DNA of 64,000 bases from Caprella mutica (GCA_947561585.1 CANNZV010001459.1:1-64000); one strand, 5' to 3'. Counted from the first letter of the stretch, positions 1 to 12,165 are shown. A program made the numbers and translations. The notes: generated by a model from the sequence alone, not told the origin.

Positions 1-464
1 GTAAACGTTCTGATTCTCCATACCAGAACCATCTGTGTAAAATGTGATGGCTCCGGTATGTGCACAATCTCTATTCTTTTCAAATATATTTTTCCTTTTA
101 TCTATGGAAGACTTTGATATTTGGGGAAATGCTTTATAATGAGAGCATACTGGTGCTCTCCCTACGATAGCATATTGCTCGTCGTTCCAGCTGAGTAGCT
201 ATAGTTGCAGTATTCGAAATGCTATCATTGAAATCTTCTATCAAGACAGCTTTAGACTGTCTTGATTATCAACGGAAACTGATTATTGTGTATTAAATTA
301 CTTATTATATGTATTAATTTTTCTTTGAAATTCATAAATGCTGCATAAAAATCAGTTTTTTGTATTTTTGAGTGTTTTAAATGAACGAATAGTTTATGCA
401 AATTATAGATATTATTAGATAGTGGAAGATAAAGTCCAATAAAAATAGGAGAAAGTAAGGACAT
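1..464 (-). pseudogene. LINE ORF2 C-terminal fragment: 70-codon ORF plus start of RNase H (copy A)
   Basis: The minus strand encodes a 70-residue open stretch (464 to 252) beginning at a real ATG. After a frame break, coding-like sequence leads to the first RNase H motif, a YTDGS-like block with the first catalytic Asp, at about positions 20-60. The rest lies beyond the window. The same arrangement recurs at 16526-17290 and 38380-39174, and without the 70-codon part at 34920-35500. RNase H domains of this type normally follow the reverse transcriptase of some LINEs and digest RNA in RNA-DNA hybrids. No reverse transcriptase is seen here, so this is a fragment. The 70-residue part alone is not recognised. 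Confidence 0.6.
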
Positions 465-1139
465 TATTTGATTAACGCAAAAAGAAATACCAGTTTAGAT
501 ATATCGAAATTGACGGAAAGGTATCACCGTACCATCAAGAATATTTAATCCGGTGGTGAAGTTACCCTAGCGAAACCAAAACGGACGAAACCTAAGGCTT
601 TAAGTCTCAGATACATAAGAAAATTTATGCAACCAGTAAAGCCATTGTTGAGGAGGCTGAGGCATCGAATGTTCCAAAATCGACTTGGAATCATTACTCA
701 AGGGAGGTCGGAGAGGTCAAAAAAAATGAAAAGCACTCCAGTTCTGACCAAAAAAGTGTCAGAAGGACACAAAGTGGATAAGTAAACGTTTCATTTTAGA
801 GTTAGTCATCACAATATTTGATCTAGGATGTATTATTAAATTAATTAAGCATACATATATTGTAGCAATCAACACAAATACTCGTCAACAATAATCAGTT
901 TTAGATATTATATGCAATTTTATTTATTCTGCATAAAGTATTCGTTTACTAAAAAAATTGACTGAATCAATTTTCAGTCATTATTGATGTTATTTTTTCT
1001 ATAACAATGAATGTTTACATTATAATGTATTTTCTACTTCATTATTTATTTGAATATTACGAAAAATTTCTTTTTTAATTATTTATATGGCAATATCAAA
1101 GCATATTTTGTAATATGTATAAACTATTCGGTCGCACTG

Positions 1140-1900
1140 TATAGCGCTTATTATATACAGGGTGATTAAAAAGAGGCAACCGGGTTTTTGGATGATAATA
1201 TATTCCAAACTTTACAAACCACTTTAGAATGCTTTATTGCATCTTGACGATAATCTTTTTCTCTATTATTTTTTTTCTCTACTTTTTTTTTATCAATTTG
1301 TATATGCATATTCAAGCTAAACATTTTTATTTATGAACTTTAATAAATGACCCGCATCGTTTGTAAATTAAATTTCTAACCTATTGTGATATTTTTTCTT
1401 TACTAAGATTTTAATCAATTTTAATTTACACATTTATATATTTTTTCAATTATTATATTTTTAGTGCTCCTATTAATTTTGACAAAACTCTTACAAAATG
1501 ATCCACTTCATGACAAAATTTTCCATCGAATTTCTCACAATCCAAGACATCTTCCGCGTGTCTCTGATGGATGGCTTTACACTTATTGTTATTATTGAAT
1601 CAATAATAATTTTATTTATTATATTAAAAATAAATAATTTAATTAATTTATTCAACTGCCGATGGTGTCAGTCATTTCTCTGATGAATGTAAAACAATAA
1701 AATTGACTTTTAAGATTTGGTCCAGCTTTGGATACAAAGAGCAAATATTTAAGGCATAATTAATAAATCTGGATTGACTCCCAACAAATTATTCCTCAAA
1801 TTCACAGTGAGCGTAATATTCAATACGTTTATCTCAATCTTTTTCATACATTAGTATTTTTTCAATTGACTATGTAATAGCACATATGTCGCTTGTTTGC
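1140..1900. other. AT-rich spacer of repeat R with a transposon-like end
   Basis: No supported gene. At about 1156 there is TA followed by CAGGGTGATTAAAAA, which resembles the outer end of a Tc1/mariner-type element. It is conserved in copies B (rc near 13040) and D (near 41300). No matching inverted partner was found, so a degenerate element end built into the ancestral repeat is the best description. Confidence 0.4.
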
Positions 1901-1949
1901 AGCAACAACGTCTTAAACACAATTTGTTATGACTAAATTTTATGGTTTA

Positions 1950-2600
1950 TCTATTCCCTCGATATCTATGTTCTCCCATTATCCGCTATCGTAAAATGAT
2001 ATCGAGGGAATATTCCAGGAATTAATGGAAATTGAGTTTATCTCCTGTAAATATCGAGAATATTCCAGGAAATAGTGAAAATAGTTGATACTCTAAAAAT
2101 TATAAAATAAACTACTATAAAGGAAAACAAGAAACAATCTATGAAATATGAAATTATATTTATCTATGATAACTTGATGATATACTTGAGTTATCATATT
2201 GGATAAACTTCATTCAAGTAGAATGAGAAGTAGAGACCCCCGAAAACAACACTTCATTTCTTTCCATTTAATTTGTAAATAACAATATGTATCATTAAAC
2301 TAATTCATGTGAAGCTAAACTTACTCGTCCATATGCACTATATGCTAGGAAATATTAATATTGGTGTTCTATTTATATCCTTACTTTATTTTTGATATCG
2401 AGAGAATATTCAGGGAATATTCCCATTTGATCATGATATTGAAGGAATATCCCTTCACTATCCCATTTCAATTCCCTTGTAATCGAGAAAATAATAATTT
2501 CGGTATTCCTTGCCCTTCCCTTGATATCGATGGAATATTCCAGGGATAATATATAAATCCCATTATTATTCCCTTGATATCATTTGGTGATATCCCCATA
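1950..2600. repeat. Cluster of GGAATATTCC and GATATCGAGGG motifs (copy A)
   Basis: This zone repeats a short palindromic theme: GATATCGAGGGAATATTCC and variants recur near 2000, 2050, 2395 to 2450 and 2525, with reversed forms such as CCCTTGATATC. The 10-bp core GGAATATTCC is its own reverse complement. The cluster is conserved in copy D (42140-42960). It could be a subterminal binding-site array, a decayed satellite or simple low-complexity drift; nothing shows which. Confidence 0.55.
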
Positions 2601-2639
2601 TCGCAAAAAAGTCAAAATGGGGCATCCCTGGGATCTAAC

Positions 2640-2990
2640 ACGTGTGCTTGTAGGGCGAATCGAGGCAGCCTAATCAAGTTTCTGCTAGTCGAATCATCTA
2701 CTAAGGTCTTTTCCCACAGTTCTTTAACTTTTTCAAGTCCGAGAGACGGTCTGTATATATAACAGATGAAGGGCAACTATCAGCAATAATGCACTTTACT
2801 GCTTCATATACAGACCGTGTCTCTGCCACTAGAATGTTAGTTCCCGTTTATAAAATCGGCATTTTCTTTTCCGTTGATAATCAAAATGCGCGAGAACGGA
2901 ACAAACGGCATATCTAACCCGTACGTGTGTTTGTATGGCAAGTGGCCGGTCATTTTATCCCCATACCATTTGTTATTCGGTCATTTGATT
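2640..2990 (-). pseudogene. RNase H module, upstream type (copy A)
   Basis: On the minus strand the order is: the end of one RNase H domain (an INGKENA-like block near 2880), then a GTN-x-AETRSVYEAV block with the catalytic Glu (near 2830), an IYTD block with the next catalytic Asp, and a TSRN-like block. Compared with copy D, a deletion near 2860 removed the YTDGS block of the second module. Frameshifts are present, so no product is expected. The arrangement shows the end of one RNase H running straight into the next. Confidence 0.6.
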
Positions 2991-3342
2991 CCAAGAAATA
3001 GAGTTCTGCATTTATACTTGGCATGCAATAATTTTATACAATCTTTATTTTTCTATAAAAATTAGAGTTCACTATTCAAATAATATATAAAATTTGTGAA
3101 AGAAATTGACATCATCCATTTATATAATGAAAATATCAACAAAATACAAACAGCTATAGAACTTATTACCGTAACAAATTAATTATTTTCTATTTAAAAA
3201 TAATTTACTTTCACAACTAGTAGGAAAATATCTTATAAGACTAGGGAAATATCAATCGGCTATTGATTGTTTCACTGAGAACCTATAAGTGAAAATATCT
3301 TCGCTAGCTTTATCTGTATTTATTACAAATAATAATATAATA

Positions 3343-3451
3343 CAGGTGAGAGATTGAAAATGATCTTATGGTAAATTGTATAAAAATCAATTAAAGGTAT
3401 ATATTTTAGAATCTAATTTACCATAAAATCATTTTCAATGTATCCCACCTG
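3343..3451. mobile_element. 109-bp MITE with TA target duplication
   Basis: The ends form a near-perfect inverted repeat of about 38 bp that starts CAGGTG and ends CACCTG, with TA directly outside both ends (3341-3342 and 3452-3453). There is no coding capacity. Size and TA duplication fit a Tc1/mariner-type miniature element. Confidence 0.75.
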
Positions 3452-3453
3452 TA

Positions 3454-3894
3454 TGATGATATTAATAATTGTAATATTTACGGCTAAAACCTTAACTGAA
3501 ACTTAACCCCCTGCCAGAAGAAGCAAACCTTCTTTAAATAATTGGAAAAAAAACAATTATCTTTATTTAGACAATGAACATTAAAAAATAAAAGTTAAGG
3601 GTCTCTGCTCTACGACCATGGCTCTTACCAACGCTAATGGTTGTAGCCTCCAACTGAACTGACTGTGAGGTGCCTATAGCAGGTCACAGGGCAACACCCA
3701 AATTGCGGTCTTTGTTTCTTTTTGACCGACGTCAGGATACTGAAAGCATTGGCCCTCTGAACTGCCAAACCATCCCTGCTCTAACCAAAAGGTCTCTCTC
3801 ACATTATCGGGGCAACGACAAGAGCCCACAAGACGAGAGCAGTATTCCTGTAAAATAAATAATCCATGTATGTAAAGTTGGACTGATAATAATT
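3454..3894. other. Unassigned stretch
   Basis: No gene is supported. The part from about 3600 to 3850 is richer in G and C than its surroundings and has a 62-codon open frame (3670-3858, plus), but no recognisable domain. Confidence 0.3.
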
Positions 3895-3896
3895 TA

Positions 3897-4469
3897 ACAA
3901 TTTTCTGTCTACGGACTCACTGTAAATTTGTATTATGCACCAAATTAGGGCGCTGTTATCTCAGAACTTATTTTTTAAACACTTTAATTTATGTACTAAA
4001 ATTTTAGTATATAGGTACTACTGGAACATTTAGTCAGACGTCAGGTAACCAGCAGACGTATTGTTCAGTTGTCATGTAGGATTACTGATCGAAAGGTCAT
4101 ACATCAGCCTCTGTAGACTTTGCTATAGCCAAGTTCTTCGTAAATACTTTATTTTGCTACAATTATGTATGCCCCTTATACATGTGTAATTAGTTTGGTT
4201 GTTGATGTCCTGAATAGACTTTATTCCAATTTTTCATTAAACCGTGGAGCAACAGTTACCATAGGACTGTAAAATAACCGGAATGTTTTGTAGTTCCTTA
4301 TTTGTATATTATATTCAACTTGTTCCAGGAAAGCAACAACAACCTACAATTTATTTATATTTACTCGCAGTTTCCATAGTATAGGGTTTAAAAATTAAGT
4401 TCAGCGATAACAGCGCCCTAATTTGGGGCATAATACAAATTTACAATGTATCCGTAGTAAGAAAACTGT
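3897..4469. mobile_element. 573-bp element with about 74-bp inverted ends and TA duplication
   Basis: The first about 74 bases (starting ACAATTTTCTGTCTACGGA) pair with the reverse complement of the last 74, with roughly ten differences. TA flanks both ends (3895-3896 and 4470-4471). There is no transposase. The interior contains sequence that looks promoter- or LTR-like but cannot be assigned. It fits a Tc1/mariner-type non-autonomous element. Confidence 0.7.
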
Positions 4470-4499
4470 TAAACTATTATCGTGCTTCGTTCTAACTTT

Positions 4500-5977
4500 A
4501 CATATATGGATTATTAATATTGCAGGAATCTTATTTTCATTTTCGTCGGTGTGGTCTTTTGTCGGTGTGGTCTTTTGTCACCCTTTCCACATCATCAGTG
4601 AAGTCGGTAATGCGACGACCAATTTCAGCATGGAGTGCGCTTGTCGTTGCACCATAGCTACCTGCCGTTTCCATCGCTATGGGTTCGAACCTATATCGAA
4701 TGCCAAGAGCCGCCCGCATATTTTCGTCACTTCCTCTTCTCCGCCTCCTTGGTTGCTCTACCAGGTAACAAAGCAGAGTCTATCAAGTGAGACGCCGCGT
4801 TAGTGTCAACACATTTTGCATACCAACAGAGACACTTCCCATCTGTAAAAGGGAAGACTGAGATACCATCAGGCTGCTTACCATCACCCCTATCAACCCC
4901 CAGAGACTGAAGGGATACCAGCCGAAATCAAAGCTCTTCTAATAACATCATTCAGGACTGTGTGTTTCGGATGGTGGCCAGCACTGTAGCGACATGATAG
5001 ACCGTGAAGTCCCCTAAGTCCACTCTCTGACCAAATCTGCACACATGTGGCTCACAGATATCATTACCAACACGCAGCGCGATCGCAACCCGAAAAGACT
5101 CTGCGTCAAGTAGCATTATAAGTGTGGGAACTGGAAGTGCATGTAGCCGAAGTCCGCTCTCTCAACTTGCAGATGCCAGAAAACGTGCCCTAGACAACTG
5201 ATCAGCTTCCTCGAGCAGACTGATCAGTTGTCTCAGGTTGAACTTAGGTTCATCCCATGACCTCTGCCGACTACCCATAACTCACTCAGCCAAGGCTAAA
5301 CCCTCACTTGCCATTTTTCCACAGCAGCTCCAAGCTGTCGGTCATCCCCAATCTGTGTTCTGCACATAATGGATCTAACCAAATCCTTGGTAGCATGGAG
5401 GGAAGAAATGAATGCGGGTAGCGCATTGTCCTTAGAAATCCTGATTCCTAACCCCCCAAACCGTACGGGCAACGATCCTGCACAAGTGAGTCTCCCTCAA
5501 ACCTAACATTGGTCACCATCGAAATAGCTGATACAATGACCCTGTCGAACTGTGAAAGATCATCACTATTCCTGTAAGCTAGTGAAGCACGGAGGATATA
5601 TTGAAGCTTAGGCAAGGCAAAAAAGTTCTTGAGCAGAGCAAAAGTTTGATGGTTCTCAATCAGTTTCAATCTTGACGAAAACCACTCTAAATCCTCCCTC
5701 TTCTCGGCAACAGCTGCTGGTATGTCCCTCTCCATGAGTGGTGCTCCCAGCAAGATTAAAATCTTCCAATGGAACTACTCTTAATCCTGGCATCAACCCC
5801 TCAAACAAATTACCCGTGATTATTGATTCTTCCTCAGAAATATCCAGAAAAATCGGTTCACACTTTTCTCGGTTAATATCAAATCCCACTACAGCAAGGT
5901 CATTGATTAGACACTGCAAGCAAGTGAACACCTTTTCTGGTGAATCTCCGATTGTCCCGTCATCGAGATACCAGACA
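4500..5977 (-). pseudogene. YLDD-type LINE, 3' half: RT catalytic block, thumb and C-terminal region
   Basis: Minus-strand remnant of a LINE polyprotein. It opens with a NVWYLDDGT block (about 5982-5955), the reverse transcriptase catalytic Asp pair, followed by a KCE block, a PLMERDIPAAV block and an ALPKLQYILRAS block. Further down, near 4905, a KQPDGISVFPF stretch followed about 15 residues later by CWYAKCVDT resembles a restriction-like (PD-D/E-x-K) endonuclease core, which nicks target DNA in some LINEs. Several stops and frameshifts break the reading frame. The 5' half lies at 8992-10290; the LINE at 5985-8984 separates them. The clade is not named with confidence. Confidence 0.7.
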
Positions 5978-5984
5978 TTCAATT

Positions 5985-8984
5985 TTATGTGGATCTGATT
6001 TTGATGTACTATGTTTTACGGAATGCTGGCTGAATGACAGCACATACAATTTGATTTCTATTGATAACTATTTACCATTCCATTAACTAAGGAAAGATAG
6101 GCGCGGTGGTGGTATAAGTGTATATGTTAAAGCTAATAATAATGCCAAATTACTGTCAAATTTTACATTTATTACTGAATTTATTGAATCTATGTTTGTT
6201 GAAGTTAGTAGGGGCGGCGTCAGTGTTTTTGTTGGTGTTGTTTATCGCCCTCCTACTGATAATAGTGATCTATTTCTGGGAAAGCTAGACGAAATACTTA
6301 GTATCTTACGATTGTCCAAATATTCTAACGTATTACTTTGTGGTGATTTTAACTATGATTTACTTCATTTGGATAATACCAGTAATCTATCTTTCCTATA
6401 TTTCATGAATAGTCACTCACTGTTGCCGATGATTAGTAAGCCCACTCTCATTATTGAAACGTCTGCTACTTTAATTGATAATATTTTTGTTATTTGTCCA
6501 GAGAATTGTATTGCTGGTATTATTGCGAGTGATCTTTCAGATCATATGCCTATCTTTCTAGTCATTAAAGATATTTTCGCTCAAAACTTTACTAAGCAAA
6601 CTGAAATTAAGTATAGAATTGTTAATGATGTTACTGTAAATAATCTTTGTATCAATTTAAGTAATCACGATTTTACCAATGTTATTGATTCTTCAGATGT
6701 CAGTAATACGATACAAATGATTGAGGATATAATTTTACAATATTATAATTCCTTCTGTCCTATTAAAGTGAAAATTGTATCCTCTCGTAACCTAAAAAGC
6801 CTTGGATTTGTGGAGCTGTTCTTGATAATATTAAGAAAAGGCAAAACATGTATATTTTGTTCCGACAAGGAAAGGTGAATCAAACTACTTATTGCAGCTT
6901 TAAAAATTTCGTAACTAATGAGATAAGGAAAGCTAAGCGCATGTATTATTCATCTAAGTTTGATAAATTTAAATCTAACATTAAGGAATCTTGGAAAAGT
7001 ATTAATAAAATTTTAGGTAGAAAAGGGAACATTAAAATCAATCAGATAGAGTTAAATATAGGTGATGAACATATTGCCGACCAAAGTAAAGTAGCTAACG
7101 CATTTAACTTACATTTCTCGTCAGTTGATCGTAACATCAGTCAATCAGTTCGACATTGTGCAACTAATCATAGTTATTTTTTAAGAGGTAACCATTCTAA
7201 TTCTTTCATATTCTCCTATATCACACCCTCTGATGTTGATAGAGCTATTAGTTCACTCAAAAATAAACCCACTGATTTACACACTGTATCTAATTATGTG
7301 TTTAAAAAAATTGATATCATATCTCCAATCCTAGCTGTAATTTTTAATAAATCTATTTCACAAGGCATTTTTCCAAATTGTATGAAGATAGTTAGGGTTA
7401 TTCCTTTACATAAAGCTGGTTCTAGAACAGATGTCAGTAATTATAGACCAATTTCGATTTTGTCAACGTTTAGTAAAAAATTTTGAAAAAATTGTTTATA
7501 AACAAATGTAAAACTTTATAGATAAATACTCTCTATTGGCAGACCAGCAGTTTGGATTTAGATCTGGTAGATCCACAGTACAAGCCACTCTGAAATTTGT
7601 GAAATTAGTTTATGATTCATTAGATTCGAACGATAGTGTTTTTTCAGTATTTTTAGATTTACCCAAGGCATTTGACTCTGTGGATCATACTATTCTTTTG
7701 TCCAAGCTTTATTTCTACGGTTTTAGGGGTTTAAGTTTTAAGTGGCTGGAATCATATTTGACTGATCGTCCCCAATATGTGAGAATTGGGAAGTCATCTT
7801 CAGATTGTTCACACGTTACTCATGGAGTACCTCAAGGGATTGTTCTAGGTCCTTTTATGTTCATATTGTTTATAAATGACTTTCCATTGAGCTCAGACAC
7901 ATTTGAATTTACACTTTTTGCACTCTTTCGTTTAGATTTGACCTATGTCAGTTGTTGATTTGATGTATGTCAGTTGTTGAATGACGAGTTGTCTACAATT
8001 GAACGTGGATTGCTTCTAATAAACTATTCATCAACGTTGATAAAACTAAATATGTACTATTCAATTATAGACGTTCCATTTCTTTGCCAAATATAAAAAT
8101 CGGGAATGAAATGGTAGCTCGCGTTGACCACACTAAAATTCCTGGGTATTCACTTGGACGAAAATTTAAACTTCGTTCATCATACAAATCATGTGTTGTC
8201 TAGGGTTTCTAAGTCGCTTGGTGTTCTGAATAGGCTTAAATTTACCTTGCCTGAAGAGGTGCTACAATTTTTATATCAGTCCCTTATTAAACCTTATTTC
8301 GATTATGGCATAGAAGTTTGGTATGCTTCTAGTAAATTGAACCAGAATAAGTTATTTAAGATGCAAAAATCCTCAATAAGAACAATTTGTTGTCTAGCTG
8401 CCAATTCTCACACTTCTAATTATTTTCGACAGCTGTCTATATTGAAAATTGATGACATTTATTGTTTACACATATGCCTTAGAGTATTTAAAGCCATTCA
8501 CTTAGGTATTGATGCCGATTTATTTAACGGTGTGCTTACCCATTCTAATATTCATTCTTATGTAACACGACATGGTTCCAATTTGATCACCCCATTATAT
8601 CGTAAGCGCAAAAGCCAATTTTGTATATCATTTGTTGGTCCTTCATATTGGAATTTATTACCTGATTATGTAAAATCTAATAACTCTCTATCCTGTTTTA
8701 AGCGAAGTCTACTTCAAAACTTATTTGCTAACTATTAACTTTTCAATTGTACGTGTTTGTAATTTGTAATATAGCTGTGTAACGTAGGACCTCTGCTATT
8801 GTACGTTGGTTCTTCTTTGTTTTAAATCGTTCACGTAGCATAACATATTGTTTTTAATTTTATATAGGTTGCCCTAAAAAGCAAATTGTGCTTAATAGGG
8901 GCCTTGAGTACGGTTTGTTACATATTTTAATGTACTGAATTATTTTTAACCATACTGTATTCTTGAATACAATTGTTTCATTGT
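5985..8984 (+). pseudogene. APE-type LINE (Jockey/CR1-like), 5'-truncated and decayed
   Basis: Plus-strand LINE inserted into the YLDD-type LINE, flanked by TTCAATT at 5978-5984 and 8985-8991. It starts inside an apurinic-like endonuclease domain: RRGGGISVYV, YRPPTDN (near 6245), GDFN (near 6345) and SDH (near 6535). The reverse transcriptase follows, with NYRPISIL (near 7440), FGFRSGRST, KAFDSVDH and GVPQGIVLGP. The FADD catalytic pair is lost in a small deletion near 7920. The C-terminal region (8124-8738) carries FLGIHLDENL and KPYFDYGIEVW. Frame breaks occur near 6860, 7490, 7925 and 8120. The 3' tail has two ATTGTTTC units. It inserts DNA by target-primed reverse transcription when intact; this copy cannot. 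Confidence 0.88.
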
Positions 8985-8991
8985 TTCAATT

Positions 8992-10290
8992 CAGTGTGCA
9001 CCCTTCGCGCCATCTCATCAATTCCCAAAGAGAAGAGAGCTGGACCGAAAGGGTCGCCCTGCTGTATACACGTAGCGGATACAAGGTTTGTCCCCCCATA
9101 GAAAAATGTTGTTGGATCAGAATCCTTTGTTTAGCCGCATTCAGGAACACGTCTCTTCGCAGGCTATTAGAAGCATTGGCCATGTCAATCTTGAAAATAA
9201 CTTTTTACCTTCCAACCCATGATATCTGCGAGTGGCATGAGCTACCGCTTCGCAGCCACCTCGAGTTGAAATCCCTAACTGTATACGGCACAAGGATTCT
9301 CCAAGACTAGCTATCATGGGACGTGATCCTACTTCACAGCCAAACATCTCAAAGTGTTCCCTTACATCAATAGGACTTACACCTCCGTCCTTTTTCACCA
9401 AAGCACTCAAAGTGGCTCCATAGAATATATGTCTAACAAATTCTGAAACATCCCCCTTCAAAATAAAATTTTGTAGGGGGAGATGCTGCCTGCCTCAGAT
9501 GCTATACGGGAGACAAGAGACTGCAGGTGACACTGACGTAACCCATCGGGACCCATCGCTGAGCCTTTCCTGAACGAAGACAAAGCCTTTCTGATGTCTT
9601 CCTCACTGGCAACGTGCGGCTGACAGCCATCCCCTGGCCCTGTAGGCAACGAGAGGTCCTCAGGAGCAGGAGGGTGTTTCCGTTGGAGAGCCGTTAAAGT
9701 TTCTAATCATTTTCAGGCGAAAACTCCGACGACGAAGCCAACAGACGCACTGCTCCGGTAATGTCTCCTTCAGATAACTTATCTGTCACACGGTTTCCCA
9801 GTTGAACATCCTTATTCATTGTTCCCACACCTAAAACGCCCTCCTCCGGAACGAATAACAGGTGCTCTTCCATGAAAGACCCGACCTGTCTTTTCACTTC
9901 CGTTGTCAACAAAGTATTCCGTTTTGCTTCCGAACTTTGTTGTCCGGGACTCATGAGAGCCCAATAGCAAAAGCTCAAGAGTCTACCACACGCAATGTGG
10001 GTTCCCTCATGAATTACTCTTTCAAGTAACTTTTGAAACGCGTTCGCAACGCAAAAGATGGCTCCTTTAGGGACTACACTCAGTACTTTCATGCTTCTAC
10101 GGCACAGAGAGATGTATGCTTCATAATCAAACGTCGCATCTGTGGCGGGTTGTGGTGTTATCACCCCGCCCCAGACACGACACACAGGACCATCGAGGGA
10201 TGGCATCTGCTTGGCGCCTAGACAGTAGACTGTCCCACGCAAGATATGTGATAAATATCCCTGCAACACGTGCACACAACAGTCAGCTTC
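8992..10290 (-). pseudogene. YLDD-type LINE, 5' half: N-terminal region and RT fingers/palm
   Basis: Minus-strand first half of the LINE continued at 4500-5977. In order it shows a KLSEGDITGAVRLLASS block (about 9785-9735), an EEDIRKALSSFRKGSAMGPDGLR block (about 9610-9540, RT motif 1), FYGATLSALVKKDGG, LGISTRGGCEAV, a KIDMANAF-like palm block, and QQGDPFGPALFSLGIDE (about 9065-9015) just before the insertion point. Frameshifts occur near 9690, 9460, 9330 and 9080. Joining across the APE LINE, with one copy of the 7-bp duplication kept, places the palm directly before the YLDD block, which supports one original element. Confidence 0.75.
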
Positions 10291-10544
10291 CTGATGTTAC
10301 TAAAAGAACATGACAAACAACGGTTCCTTTCTGCCGTATGCTCACCAGTGGGTTAAGGAAGTTTTCAGCTGACCTGATTGTACACATCCTACCGACTAAA
10401 CAAACTGATTGACTGGCTGTCACCCGGGCGTGCCGTGAAAAGCTAAAGAAGAGGAAGCTAGGTGTCACAACAGGCAGAAGGTGATAACTAGGGTAATTAT
10501 ATTATTACATGTTAAGTAATTAATATATGCACATATAATGTATG

Positions 10545-10800
10545 AATACTAGATGTATAAGCGGAAAATATGACCATAAATCAAATGACCGGGGACCAAT
10601 TGACTTAGATTCGTATGAAAAGTCTCAGCAGCTTAATCAAATGACTGCTAGTCGAGTCATCAATTAGTGTCGCATGCCACTTGTCTTTGATTCATTTTAA
10701 GATTGTGAGACAGTCGGTATAGATCACAGAAGATTTATACTTATTTCCATTCTTACACCTGACTGCTTCGTACACAAACCTAGTCTCTGCCTTTGCTAAT
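10545..10800 (-). pseudogene. Strongly diverged RNase H module
   Basis: The minus strand reads AKAETRFVYEAVRC (catalytic Glu block), then SSVIYTDCLTILK (catalytic Asp block), then LIDDSTSSHLIKLLR. This matches the RNase H modules of repeat R but is more diverged, and no other R sequence surrounds it. It suggests an older dispersal of the same domain. Confidence 0.55.
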
Positions 10801-11331
10801 TCCAGATTAGGTGTGAAGGTGACCGTACTTGGGAAAGTCACCTAATATTATTTATTTTTTATTTCGTAAATGGCTACCTATGTTGAAATATATATGTATG
10901 ATACTCATTATGATGTAATTGCTTTCTCATTAATGTTGGTCACTCCCAGTTGCTTTACGCACCTCTTATGTCATTTGAGTTGAGAGCTGTTTAGCGATTG
11001 GGAGGACAAAATAATGGGCGGTATTCTAAGTTTTCTTCAGATTTTCCCGAAGAAAAGAAGAGCAGTCTTCCAGTCGCCTTCGCAACGTCTACAGTTGCTC
11101 CGGCCACTAAGTTCTATATTATCTTGCTACTCCTCCTACAAAATAATGGAGTGAACCGGCGAGAGGGAGGGGCAGTTATAGCTAGAGGGATGCCTGGAGG
11201 CTGATCTTCATTTATGGGTCCCGGATTGGAGGTCGGAGGAGGGAAGGGCGGAGCCACTATGCCATCAGCCGGATTGGTGCCACCTCACTACAATTATCAA
11301 GCAGTGTCTCAATTCATATGATTGTAAGTGG
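10801..11331. other. Unassigned stretch
   Basis: No supported gene. A GC-richer part at 10990-11280 has a 68-codon open frame without recognisable features. Confidence 0.3.
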
Positions 11332-11373
11332 TGCTAATAGTGACCATGAAAATATTCATGGTCACTATTAGCA
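11332..11373. repeat. Perfect 19-bp-arm hairpin
   Basis: TGCTAATAGTGACCATGAA is followed by AATA and then its exact reverse complement. No gene or coding frame is attached to it. It could be a tiny foldback element or a microinversion scar. Confidence 0.7.
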
Positions 11374-12159
11374 ACTAATAATTCGTAATAATTAATTATC
11401 TCGCCATATCTGGTATAGTTCTTGCTGCCGAGATTATATATAATAGCGATTGACAGATATATGGTTCAGTCACTCGATATCTCGTAAGGACAGGATGTTT
11501 CGTGTCACAGGGCACCCAGCTTTACTCCAACTTTGCATGCTTGGTATTTCATATTTTTTGTATAATTTTAATTTTTAAAGAACTTCACAAGATTTATCTT
11601 TCTTTGAACCTTTATTATATGATTAGCTTAATTTGAATTTCATAGTTTTCCTTGTTATTTTTGAAATGAATAAAAATTAACGACCAATATCTGAAGAAAC
11701 GAGGTTTTATTCCTGGGATATTAAGAGATTATCCCAGGGAGGGAAGTCATAGTCCTCTAAAACGCCAGGAATTGAGTCTTCTTCCCAGGGAACTGATGTT
11801 TTTTAATATCTAACTTCATAAATAATTTTAAAGAGTTTCCAGTAGTATTTATATGCATAAAAATTATTAATTTCAATTCACAAGGCATTTTCAAGACTAT
11901 TTACCCAATAAATTTACAACGGCTCCTACCGGCTGTGGACTATTTACCAAATCAGAAAATTGACGAGGGTAAAAGATAAGACAAAAATTAAATAATAATT
12001 TATGAGGAAACTATTTATTTTGGTCTAGTGAAAGTTCAGAATTGTCGAACAGTTCTAAATTTTCGATCATGTTTTTACAAAGAAAATGGAAATGTATTCT
12101 CTAATATGATTGAAAATATAGAAAAGTTATAGAATTAAGTTTGCCTAATCAAGGAATTC
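11374..12159. other. Unassigned AT-rich stretch before repeat R copy B
   Basis: No gene is supported. At 11705-11800 there are CCTGGGATAT and ATCCCAGGG motifs in opposite orientations, recalling the palindromic motif clusters of copies A and D, but the match is loose. Confidence 0.3.
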
Positions 12160-12165
12160 TCATCG

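Larger units (their letters stand above)
1..3330 (-). repeat. Repeat R, copy A (cut by window edge)
   Basis: Long dispersed repeat matching copy D (38367-43830) along its length and copy B in inverted orientation. Base 1 lies inside the RNase H module, so the copy continues outside the window. Reading on the minus strand, it holds an upstream RNase H module, a palindrome-rich zone, an AT-rich spacer, a 70-codon ORF and the start of a second RNase H module. It lacks the solo LTR, maT and Mutator-domain insertions seen in D and B, and so supplies their empty sites. The right edge is where similarity to D fades near 3330. Confidence 0.8.

Noticed and set aside
3897..4469. LTR
   Set aside because: The interior looks LTR-like, but the ends are a long inverted repeat with TA duplication, which fits a DNA element better.
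4423..4803. 126-codon plus-strand ORF
   Set aside because: Runs from a MITE end into the antisense of the YLDD-type LINE.
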